Assembly (NCBI RefSeq): GCF_000003815.2
Contig: NC_049991.1
Span: 5,425,822-5,489,821 of the forward strand
DNA length: 64,000 bases
DNA from: Branchiostoma floridae
Taxonomy: Eukaryota; Chordata; Leptocardii; Amphioxiformes; Branchiostomatidae
Reading direction: 5' to 3'
The notes under the pieces are model-generated. The model did not search any database, was not told the origin of the DNA, and saw only the letters and a program-made list of their open reading frames with translations. Made by a program: the position numbers and the translations under genes. Within the stretch, counting starts at the first letter, position 1. The number at the start of each line of letters is the position of its first letter. Shown one piece after another: positions 54,377 to 64,000 of the stretch.

Positions 54377-55240
54377 ACATGCATAAGAAGCATACAGTTA
54401 AACTTGTACAGACTCAACACTGACTATTTCTACCAATTTCTACCTGGCCAATTGCAATGTGACTACTTTCAGGTGGTCACTAGTACTTTCAATTGATGTT
54501 TTTTGGCGATGCCTCAGGGGCGAGCCAAATAGTATATTATTCCCATTGACACAAGCATTAAGAATCCTGTCCAATAGTAACAACCGGATAGATGAGATTT
54601 TATCAGTCTCCTGAGAGGTCTTCCTGGACACTTTTGACCTAACTGTTATTGTGAAATGCTGTGATTCTTGATGATTTTATGTTGTTGCAATATTATTGAT
54701 GTTTTTGTTGTGCATGACATGTTCACATAGTTAACATGTCATGGTGCCATTGAGGTTGTTAAAAGAGCTTTGAAATTAAGTTATTATCATTCAGCTATGC
54801 AAAAAGTGTGATGTTGACATAAGTGTTCAAAGAATATTAATATCTTAAGAGTGCAACTGTAGATTTTTTGCCCGGGTAGATAAGAGCAGCCATTATCTTT
54901 TTATAGATTTTATAGATTTATAATTTTTGTATTATTGATGCCAAATATTGAAGTTTTTCCTGGTAACATTGTAAGACTTTGAAGAAAAGAATTGAAAGTC
55001 TAAATGTTTAAATGATGTGAAGAACTATTATTACAATGAGCTTTAGGTACTGTGTAGTTGAAACAGATATTTTGTTTTGTGGAGTTATTTTTTTACTCGG
55101 GTTGAAAATAATTTTCCTAGACAATTGGAATAACTATAAATGATATGAATTATCTTCTTGATATTTCGATACCGTTTTATATCTTGCCTGTAACACTATT
55201 TACTGGTATTGTTTGTGACTTTGATGTGAAATAAAAAGCT
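54377..55240 (+). other. 3' UTR of the plus-strand gene with poly(A) signal
   Basis: Homology to the minus-strand gene's 3' UTR runs to TTGATGTGAAATAAAA; AATAAA at 55230-55235 is the likely poly(A) signal. Confidence 0.6.
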
Positions 55241-56128
55241 ACATCATGATGGAATGGGATATCACCTATAGTGAGAATAAGAGATGAGGCTAGTAGTGAT
55301 ATGCCATTTTGCGTATGTCTTAAGGCATTGATTGACAGAAATTTTCAATATCTATATTTGCTACAGGCAGAAAGAGAATAAAGTTGACATCTGTCTCAAG
55401 ATTTGTAGTTTTTTGTGTGCCCTATATGCTGTCCAATAAAAGTCTGCTTGTTCGTTATGATATTGATTTGGGACAAAAACTAAAATGCCAGGAGCGTTGA
55501 CGAGAAAAGCCCCGTCTTTAACTGATCACACAAGCCGTTCTGCGAACGCTTGGCTCAGTATGACTAGATCGGTTCTTTCCTGATGAATTCGTGATATTGT
55601 GGGTAGTCAGGGCGAGCTTCAATGTCAAGAACAAGAGCAGGAAAGACCTGGAGTAAAAACCCCAAAAGAGCCCATGTTGTTTCCCAAGTCGCGAAGTCGT
55701 TAGCGAGAATACGGGCATTTTCGTAACAGGTGCTGGAAAGCGGGAGCGTGATAGTGGATGAATTTCCGATTTTATGGAAAAGGGACATTTATGAAATTGT
55801 TTGCTTCCTTCTTTTCAAGGTATTCCCTTATGGTCTTCATTTACATCCCTTCCTTCTTGACTTCGCCCGAATTTTCTCCAATTCTCGAGTTATACCTAAA
55901 GTTTGTTTTTGAGATCAGTAGCTTGTGATCAAAGTCTTTACTGAAAAGTTTTTTTGTCTTTCTTATTACCCTAGAACGTCATACGGTAATAAGAAAGACA
56001 CGCAAAAAAGAATGGTATCAATCTGAAACAAGCATTCACAGAGCGGCGCTTCAGTTTCGTCAAAACTTGTCATTTCATTTAATTTCACGAAACCAATAAT
56101 CTCTGAAAAAACGTAGTATTAATTCATA
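55241..56128. other. Unassigned intergenic DNA
   Basis: Short open frames only; none is supported by splice sites or motifs. Confidence 0.35.
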
Positions 56129-57210
56129 ACGGGGGCCACCCTAAGATGCTTCCTGCCCTAAGATGCCACGGATTTTTTTCTGATCTTATTATGCATATTA
56201 TAAGTACGTCGTGTTTGTTGCCACTGACTATGATGATTAGAAAGGTAAATAAACCAAGTCGAAACAAACAGCTTTTTTTCTATTAAAAAATACTTACACA
56301 TATTCACTTCCCATTTTTTTTTTGAAGACAGAATTTTCACAATAATGTTGGTGGCGCCGAATCACTGTGGTCACCTGTTACTAGGTATTGGTGGATCGTG
56401 TCCCTCGATATACAACCAGTACAAAACAGCCACACAACTGTCATACACATAAGAATTAAAGCTTCACAAAACACTACAAATATTGGTCTTCAAATGTTTG
56501 TTGAGTAGAAGACCGGCCATAGAAAAAACAACATAAGCCGTTGTTTTCCCCAGGGAGTGTGGCCCCGAAGGTGCATGGCAGACGAGCGAACGCCCCAAAG
56601 ATTTGTTACTCTAGCAAATGATTCGTACCGTCTATGAAAGTGAAACTTCACAGAGTGATGTTTCCCAATATGTTTCCCAATACGTACACAGAGTTTTTTT
56701 GTGTGATTTGGGCGTTGTCGTTTTTCGTAATGATTTTATTAGTCAGGTCGCCGCACTCAGTGTATTTCGCCCATTTCCCATGAAAACACGACCTGGATTG
56801 TGATAGATTCAGCCCTCCTCGCGGAAGACAAGAAGCACACATAATTACAATTCTACTGTCAAAAGAAAGCTATATATCATAGAATTAGAATTTTTATTTA
56901 TGTTTATCTAAATTGGTCACCAGCTTCCAAAGAGAGCAAATTACAAAAGCGTGCCAAGTTAGGGCGCACTGTCTAACGCAGCTCAAAATCGGAAGTTATA
57001 TTCACGATAAAGCCCTCGGTGTTTGCCAGTTGTAACGCGGAGGGTGAAGGGTTCATGAACCGTATGAATGCATTCCTTAATCAAGTATGGTCTCTAGATG
57101 AATGTGTTAAAAATTCATTGATCAAAACTTGACCACTCTTTGGCAACTTGTGAAGGAGCGCCGTGAGTTCGAGCGCGTAAAAAAGCGCAACATCTTAGGG
57201 CAGCCCCCGT
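56129..57210. mobile_element. Non-autonomous TIR element, 1.08 kb, TA target duplication
   Basis: The left end ACGGGGGCCACCCTAAGATG and the right end CATCTTAGGGCAGCCCCCGT are inverted with two mismatches. TA lies outside each end. CCCTAAGATG is repeated once more near the left end. No transposase frame is seen, so it was moved by a related element. Confidence 0.75.
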
Positions 57211-57622
57211 TACAAAACAAAACTCTCACACCTCATTTGCCATGATTTGCTTCATTCTTTAAGTTCCTTGATCAGCTGCAGTTCCAATTACACAGACCTT
57301 TTGTAACGTTAGATCTTACAACTTTCACGGTTTGTGCAGTATTGACTATATAGTACACCCTTCTGTGACCTGTCAATATTTTTTTCTTCCACCGAAGCAA
57401 ACAAACCTAAAAAAATCATAAAACAGTTCAGTCAACAAACTTGTAACCTTTGAGCCTAATATCCGTGTTTTCCTTCGTAGGAAAATCTGATGTCGCAGTA
57501 TGTTATCAATCTACATAATCTGTACGTGTCAATGGGGACCCCTAGCGACCTCCGTTATTTTTGCCCGTGCGAGTTAACGTGTTACATGCAATGATAATTT
57601 TAGCCGATTAACTGCGCTGCGT
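57211..57622. other. Unassigned DNA before the gap
   Basis: No supported feature. Confidence 0.35.
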
Positions 57623-58143
57623 NNNNNNNNNNNNNNNNNNNNNNNNNNNNNNNNNNNNNNNNNNNNNNNNNNNNNNNNNNNNNNNNNNNNNNNNNNNNNN
57701 NNNNNNNNNNNNNNNNNNNNNNNNNNNNNNNNNNNNNNNNNNNNNNNNNNNNNNNNNNNNNNNNNNNNNNNNNNNNNNNNNNNNNNNNNNNNNNNNNNNN
57801 NNNNNNNNNNNNNNNNNNNNNNNNNNNNNNNNNNNNNNNNNNNNNNNNNNNNNNNNNNNNNNNNNNNNNNNNNNNNNNNNNNNNNNNNNNNNNNNNNNNN
57901 NNNNNNNNNNNNNNNNNNNNNNNNNNNNNNNNNNNNNNNNNNNNNNNNNNNNNNNNNNNNNNNNNNNNNNNNNNNNNNNNNNNNNNNNNNNNNNNNNNNN
58001 NNNNNNNNNNNNNNNNNNNNNNNNNNNNNNNNNNNNNNNNNNNNNNNNNNNNNNNNNNNNNNNNNNNNNNNNNNNNNNNNNNNNNNNNNNNNNNNNNNNN
58101 NNNNNNNNNNNNNNNNNNNNNNNNNNNNNNNNNNNNNNNNNNN
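57623..58143. other. Assembly gap (521 Ns)
   Basis: Run of N. Open frames crossing it are artefacts. 5' exons of the downstream leucine-rich-repeat gene could be hidden here. Confidence 0.99.
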
Positions 58144-58204
58144 AATGTATTCAAACAAGGAATATAATGTGCCATTGACAAGTCTAAATACATATACCAC
58201 AACA

Positions 58205-58308
58205 GACGGTCTCACAACGCCACCTATTAATGATGGTGGATATTGCAACGTTCCGCAAGACGTATTGCAAAATTAGCCATTATCAACAGGGGGCGCTGTG
58301 AGACCGTC
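58205..58308. repeat. Foldback MITE, GACGGTCTCAC family
   Basis: GACGGTCTCACAACGCCACC and GGGGGCGCTGTGAGACCGTC are inverted ends. A second copy begins near 63890 and runs off the window. Confidence 0.8.
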
Positions 58309-59061
58309 GGCTGTCAGATTAAACATGGTAGAACCATGTATGTGATTCTGGTGCGATTATTCTCCCAGGTTGCTTGAAAATATGGATCTGTTCACTGTTC
58401 ATTTTCAAGAAGAAGGAAGATTAAGAAGTTGTGACTGTGTGTAACATAGCATGCAATAAAGGTAGTTGCTAGAAAGGTAGTTGCATTATTTGCGTAATTT
58501 ATACATGAAATAGAAAACGTTCACGATCCAAATCATAGTCTCAGATTCGACACCTTCCGTGATCACGCAGCACATGTTATATTTGGCTGTCCCTCAAATA
58601 AGGCTTTTTACCTCTCCTCCAACAAGTTCATCCGTACTACTTTATGTACCCGCGTCATGTCGCGCATAAATACTGTGTTCTGCTACCATTGAAGGATCGC
58701 AGGCTGGCTAGCAGAACACGCGGTTTTACAAACAGCGAGTTTCTGGATGCAGTTTGTTTGGTACGTAGGTTTTGTACTCTTTTGGTCCCTGTAAAAACAG
58801 TACTGATACATGATATTGCTTGTTCGCTGTTGAATATCTCGGTCAAATTGGCATTTTATTTGATAGTCAAAGCAAGGAGGTTGTAAAATAACAGGCCTAG
58901 TTTGTTGGGGAGGGTTTGACTGAACATGCTTTGCATTTTGGCATTCTGTTTTATTTTGTTTTTCCAACCCTGAGAGACTACCCCGGCGAGCATTTTAGTA
59001 GAACGTTATCATTCCCAATCTTCACGGGTTGACTACAAACTGTTTAATAGAAGTCAACGTA
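58309..59061. other. Unassigned intergenic DNA
   Basis: No supported gene or named repeat. Confidence 0.35.
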
Positions 59062-59079
59062 AGATAATATTTCAAAGAG

Positions 59080-59165
59080 TAAGGCCCCGAAATTGTAAAC
59101 AGCCCTCGTAGAGTCTCGACCATTGTTTCGATTTGCATAACAATGTCCGGACGGGCTTTGTTTCC
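59080..59165. repeat. Diverged foldback related to 28767-28863
   Basis: TGTAAACAGCCCTCGTAGAG, TTTGCATAACAATGTCCGGA and GGGCTTTGTTTCC follow the same order as the element at 28767. Confidence 0.5.
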
Positions 59166-59603
59166 TAGCCGCAGCGCTACACCTGTTCCCGCACGCCACA
59201 GTCAGGTGGTTAATTAACCCAATTATGAAAGGCAACCAATCAGAGGGATTATGCAAATAAGCACGTATGCTTTCTTTCCAGAGGATGCCTTTATTGAAGT
59301 CGCCGCCAACCCTCCAAACGTCGTGCCTGGATGTGGTGTGTAGACTGCCCCAGGAGGAGTGGAGCAGGCCACACATCGCCACATGGCTTCCTAAGATCAC
59401 CAGCGAGAAGCAGCCACACAACCTCTGTATTTAAAGGCCTTGTTCTGCTATAGTCAGACCTGTATTAGCGGTCACCTTTTCATAGCGACCACCTGGCCAT
59501 TGCAGTCACTTTGTGTTGGTCCCTTGGATTTTTCCCATTGACATAAGCATTAAGAAATAGTCTTGGTGGTAGCGGGACTGTTACTGTCTGACAGGGTTAA
59601 TAA

Positions 59604-59940
59604 ACGTTGTAGCCAGCACCCGTCCTTCCGTCCTTTGACGGAATTTTGCAGGTGGGGACGGAAAAAAATGTTGCCCATTCTGTCCTCTGTGACGGACAAA
59701 AATGGATATGTAAAAAACATTCAGCCTGAAACCCTTGTGTAATTTTTTTTAGTCTACTGGTCCAGTAAAATTTACAGCTCAAAATGCAGGAAATGGCATT
59801 TCAAAGGGTCTAGATTTCAAAATTTTCCGAGGAAACATGCTCCCGGATCCCCCTTGGAATGGCACACTGTGCCTTTGGCGCTCATTTTCATTCAAAATTG
59901 AGGGGACGGAAAATGATTTTGGGCTGGCTACAACCGCTGC
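59604..59940. repeat. Foldback element, GTAGCCAGC ends
   Basis: GTTGTAGCCAGC at the left and GCTGGCTACAAC at the right are inverted. CGTCC and GGGGACGGAAAA blocks recur inside. Confidence 0.65.
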
Positions 59941-61062
59941 GGGAGTTACGCGTGCCTTGAACGTTAGAGCACAAGTTTTTGTCAGCTAATTTACCAACAT
60001 TGCGCAATTGGCAATATCAATCATTTTCGGTAGATTTGACTTTGTAAAGTTCGTTGAGTTTTGAGACGATCGAGACATTGTTACTTGGTAAGAAATATTA
60101 GTGGGTACTGAAATAATGTGCAACTTATTGCTCGTGGACAATTGATCAGCATTTTCTCTATCGAAGCCGCCTGTCTATAATGGCCACATTTTCCCAGTCC
60201 CTTGAGTGGCCTCTATAGACAGGTTTGGCTGTATTGCCAAAACTTAATTCTTCAAAGACAAAACACACTGGTTGTAATTCTTTAAGCTATAATTCTTTAA
60301 GCTGTATGTTCAGTGATGTACCAGTTGTTTCTCAGAAAAGTGCATTATAGAACCCTATGCACACCTAGTACCTTAGGAAGTGTAGCCTGGTCTGTTAAGA
60401 CTCGAAATACCACTTGCATATGCAGGTCATATGGTCAAATTGGAGCTATGCAGGTATTTCTGGTGTCTACCTGCACTGACCAGTTTATGTACTGGATTTT
60501 ATACATAAATATCATATGATGTAGGTGTATGTGGATTACTATTAGCTATTAGCTACATTAACTATTACCACCTATAAAGTATAAAAGAAAAAATAGCAAT
60601 GGTTCCTGAACAGTTTTAGCATAATCCATAGTTCCTACATTCAGTGTGGTGCAGGTAAAATCTGTCTGGTGCAGCTTATTTTTAGTGTTGATGTCACGGT
60701 GGCATGGTAGTGAGTCAAGTCAAGGATCAGGACAGAGGCATGATGTTGCGGAGATGATAACTTTATTCAGAGATCAAGTGGACACGTCCTTTCCCTGCCA
60801 CGTCTCTCGGTGGAATCCTCTACCCTGATACGTGTCCCTTCTCAAACCCCTCTACATCTGGTCCCACTTAGTCCGGTGACATTCCCCACACCAGGGGTTA
60901 ACAGTGACTTAACACGCTGTCACTTCGTGACACCCTCGTGACATTACCTTAGATTTAGCAAAAATGTCCTACAATGTTGGCAAGTTTTCCCTGATCCAAT
61001 AGATTTAACAAGTGACAAAGATGACCTCTGGTGTGTTGTTGAGATTATAATTTATGTTGCAG
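59941..61062. other. Repeat-derived DNA upstream of the LRR gene
   Basis: Contains GCCTGTCTATAATGGCCACA and GGCCTCTATAGACAGG (60170-60225), a MITE-like inverted pair. I searched for an F-box or other N-terminal exon and found none convincing. Confidence 0.4.
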
Positions 61063-63281
61063 GTGCAGATTTGTACCAGGATTTACTTGATCACCTGGTC
61101 AAGACCGAACAGCTGCAAGCCTGGCACCTGGAGCATGTGGCACACCAGAGTCTGAAGAGTCTGCGGCTGGAAAGTTCTTTGAATTCCAAAGTCCTTGATG
61201 TTGACACTGTTCAACTCATCGCTATGAGATGCCCTGTAAGTTGCGTATATACATATTCTCGAGTCCTAGATGATAATTGCTGCACTCTTTTATCGTTATT
61301 AGGTCATGTTGATTTGATTTTTTTGGATATCATCGTCTGGGAACTCCAAACTGATTAGCAAATAAGATAAAAGTTTAGCCCCAAAACGTTGTCTTCCTTT
61401 ATGAAATCCAAGTCAGGAAGGTTGAACACATGACCAAACACACAGAGCATTGGAATACAAAACAATGTATTCTTTTTGTTCTACCTTGAATTGATGTTGG
61501 CATTCTATAACACTATGATGTGTTTTCTGATGTATTTTTTTAGTCTATGGCATATATGTGCTCATTTTGCAACTGCCTTGAACACTTACTGTATGGTTGA
61601 TTTATTTTTGAAATAGCACCTAATAAATCTATTCAACAGATAGAATTATTCACAAAAGTCTTTGTATTTTACATACTTCTAGTACTTTCACCATTTCTCA
61701 ATACAGTTTTTTTTTTCATTTCACCATTTTGGATGACAGTGTACATCTTTAAAACATACCAATGTAATTGAAGTACTCGTAAACATGGTCAATGTGGGAT
61801 TCAAGTTGTGATTATTAAGACTTCACTGAAAAGCCTTTATCTAATATACACAAAATTGTGTTATTCATTTTCATACTTATTCAAATTCTTGCATTGAATT
61901 TAACATGTGCAAATTTTTTAAGCTTCATCATTGCTTCTTTCTGGTGAATGAATCACAAATTTTCATGTTTTTTTTTTATTTGCAGAACTTGGAAGACGTC
62001 TCATTGTTCAGCTGCAAAGAACTGCCAGTTCAGAGTATCCAGCTGATCACAGGAAATCTTGCCCATCTGAGGGTGCTGGACATCGATTACACCAAAGCTG
62101 ATGACGCCACCATGAAAACTCTGTCCCGTGGATGTCCCGAAGTGGAAGAACTGAGAATAAGGAGTACCAATGTCACAGACATCGGCTTGTTTGAGCTGTG
62201 TGGTTTGGGGGAATCCGGGGAGGGGTGCAAGAAGCTCGCTCGACTGTGGATGCACGATTTAGCCAAAGTCACCCTCTTTGGTGTGTCCTATGTGATCAGA
62301 GCATTGAAAGAGCTGAGAAGTGTATTTACTGAGCACAACATAGGGCTTGTCGTGTACGGCATTTACCAGGAGTGTCTTCTACACAATCTTCCATTGCTCC
62401 CTCTCAAACTGGACTACATCAACTTCACATCAGAGATTGCCAGGCAATCACCAGGAGAGAAAGTGTTCACACTGGCACCTGCCTCGTACATCAAGGGTCT
62501 GATGTTATGTCCCAACCTGAGAGATCTTGTGCTTAATGTAGGGATGTTGGCAGACATGGATGAAGAGATTCTGCTTGGTCTTTCCCAATTGACTCATGTA
62601 GTGGTTGCAGACTCCAACCCAGAGCTCGACGATGGCTCATTTCATCGCGACGTCGTCCCCTTCTTGAGCAAAGTTGGTGCTAAGATGGAAAGGGTAATGC
62701 TTGTTGATTTCTCGGATGTGGACATCCTTCTTGTTGTAGACCGCTGTCCTATGGTGAAGAGTTTAGTATTTTCGAATGTACAAGGTATTGCTGCACAGCC
62801 ATACTGGCAAGTAAAAGACTCTGCTCTCCAAAACATCGAAAGTTTTCACCTCGACATCCTTGAAGACAACGTACCACAAGAGTCTCTCCGATACCAGCTG
62901 GAGCGAGTGCTGAAAAATGCCCCAAAGTTGAAATCACTGCGCCTTGAGTACGTGCACTGCTTCACGGATGACTTCATGTCCGATGTGATGAAGTGTAACA
63001 AGTTTGAGTTTCTCGAGACTTTGGACTTGATCGAGTGCCATGGCATCACACGGAAAACCATCGAGGCATTGATGTACAGTAACACAGCAGAGAACTGCAG
63101 CGAAGTGGTTGTGAGCAAGTGTGACAATCTGAGCAAGACGGACCTGGACTACCTGGGGGAGCTAGCAGCGGTGGAAAACATCAACTTCTCTGTGGTAGAC
63201 GAATTTGACGAAGAGTATGATGCAAATAATAACAATGGAGAAGAACAGCAGGAAGCAGAACTGGACATATCAATAGATTAG
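61063..63281 (+). CDS. Leucine-rich-repeat protein, last two exons (5' end missing)
   Basis: Exons 61063-61235 and 61986-63281. The first begins after GTTGCAG in phase 1, so it is internal; the second ends with TAG. Together they give about 488 residues. The text follows LRR periodicity of the RNI-like/F-box-LRR kind: SLKSLRLESSL, CPNLEDVSLFSC, LAHLRVLDIDYT, CPEVEELRIRSTNVTDIGL, CPNLRDLVLNV, APKLKSLRLEY and FLETLDLIECHGITRKTI, ending in an acidic, Asn-rich tail (DEEYDANNNNGEEQQEAE). The exon junction falls inside one repeat (MRCP|NLED), supporting the splice. A possible substrate-binding part of an F-box protein, but no F-box exon was found, so the role is open. A family B MITE relic (61303-61617) lies in the intron. 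Confidence 0.75.
61303..61617. repeat. Harbinger-like MITE relic (family B)
   Basis: GGTCATGTTGATTTGATT, CAGGAAGGTTGAACACATGA and TGTGCTCATTTTGCAACTGC match 32427 and 44481; the right end is lost. Confidence 0.65.
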
Positions 63282-63865
63282 GACTGAACATGTACAATAT
63301 TATCAAAAAAATATTTGATTCTTTTGAGGTCCCAGATTTGTGGAATCTTTTCGTGCATAATCGTTACAGTTGCATAGAAGTAGAGCAAATATTCAGGCTT
63401 CTTAAAGAGAAAAAAGAATTCCATTGTCAGGCAAATATTAAAAAAAAACAAATGCTCAATGTCCAAGAGAAATTTATATGAATGTCCGAACAAGAGGATT
63501 TCTGAATTTGTGAAGGGTCCTTACAGAAAATTAAAGGAAAAATATCCCAATTTGTATAGTCTTGTACATTGGACCAATGAGGTTTAAAAGGGTGTTCGTT
63601 TATTTTTCAAATGGAATAACCCTAAAAAACCTGTTAGGCCACACTAATTTTACGGATGACATACGCGCGCGTATTGATTTTTGCATATTCTCAAAAGATG
63701 TGGCCACATGTCACCCAATAGCATACCTGGTCAATCAGAATTTTATACTTGCCAGAGGATCTGCTCTCCAGGGTAAGGGACACATTGTAAGGGTATGGGA
63801 CCATGAAACCCTTGTTCCCATCTATAAACAAGAATTGCGATAAAACATTATTATTTGTTCCAGTA
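63282..63865 (+). other. LRR gene 3' UTR and downstream DNA
   Basis: Includes GTTAGGCCACACTAATTTTA near 63629, a partial family C MITE end. No other gene is seen. Confidence 0.4.
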
Positions 63866-64000
63866 AACAATCCGCCGTTGGCTAATCTGAAAGTTGCAAC
63901 ACTAACACATGGTCTCAAAGCGCAACCTATCAATGGTGGATATTGAAATAAATTTGTGACGTGTTGCCACATCAACTATTATCAATAGGGGGCGCTGTGA
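63866..64000. repeat. Foldback MITE, second GACGGTCTCAC-family copy, cut by window end
   Basis: ATGGTCTCAAAGCGCAACCT and AGGGGGCGCTGTGA match the ends of 58205-58308. Confidence 0.65.

Noticed and set aside
57574-58248. Long minus-strand open frames near 57.6-58.2 kb
   Set aside because: They consist almost entirely of N and reflect the assembly gap.
59044-59421. Possible exon of the LRR gene or a separate 125-residue protein
   Set aside because: No splice sites fit, no family resemblance, and the stretch is partly repeat.

Overview
This window looks like part of an animal genome, most likely a cephalochordate (amphioxus, Branchiostoma). Genes are split by short GT-AG introns, several proteins match vertebrate families along their whole length, and introns and intergenic DNA are packed with small hairpin DNA transposons (MITEs), tRNA-derived SINEs and APE-type LINEs. 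The species call is inference; the gene families and repeats are read directly. A run of Ns at 57623-58143 is an assembly gap.

Layout. 1-7100: repeat-rich DNA with no credible gene. 7101-19328 (+): a two-exon biogenic-amine (5-HT1-like) GPCR whose 10.8-kb intron holds a SINE, a gutted mariner element, a nearly intact 5-6 kb LINE (ORF1 and ORF2 on the minus strand) and a 590-bp MITE; the tail of its last exon is tandemly repeated into the 3' region. 23209-25378 (-): mitochondrial ribosomal protein S16, three coding exons, with a candidate 5' UTR exon near 27961. A second LINE (25887-27302, -) lies in the proposed 5' UTR intron. 29310-30950 (+): Rabex-5/RABGEF1 with its whole coding region in one exon. 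33396-35329 (+): E2F-associated phosphoprotein EAPP, two exons.

36.8-55.2 kb: a large inverted duplication. Two seven-exon genes stand head to head (45910 down to 38450 on -, 47784 up to 54117 on +). Each encodes a small type I membrane protein: signal peptide, one CUB domain, one LDL-receptor class A domain, one transmembrane helix and a cytoplasmic tail with a PPxY motif. In both, the intron before the LDLa exon carries a tandem array of an 83-bp unit made of that exon's 3' splice site plus its first 71 bases: 13 truncated copies before the real exon in the + gene and 7 in the - gene. Only the last copy keeps the rest of the exon and a donor site. This ladder of alternative splice acceptors is the most unusual structure in the window. 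3' UTR homology, promoter homology and MITEs at matching positions show that the two genes share an ancestor that already carried several of these insertions.

55.3-61.0 kb: repeats and the gap. 61063-63281 (+): the last two exons of a leucine-rich-repeat protein whose 5' exons I could not locate. No functional operon-like relation links these genes. The common theme is how heavily mobile elements have shaped introns, UTRs and promoters here.
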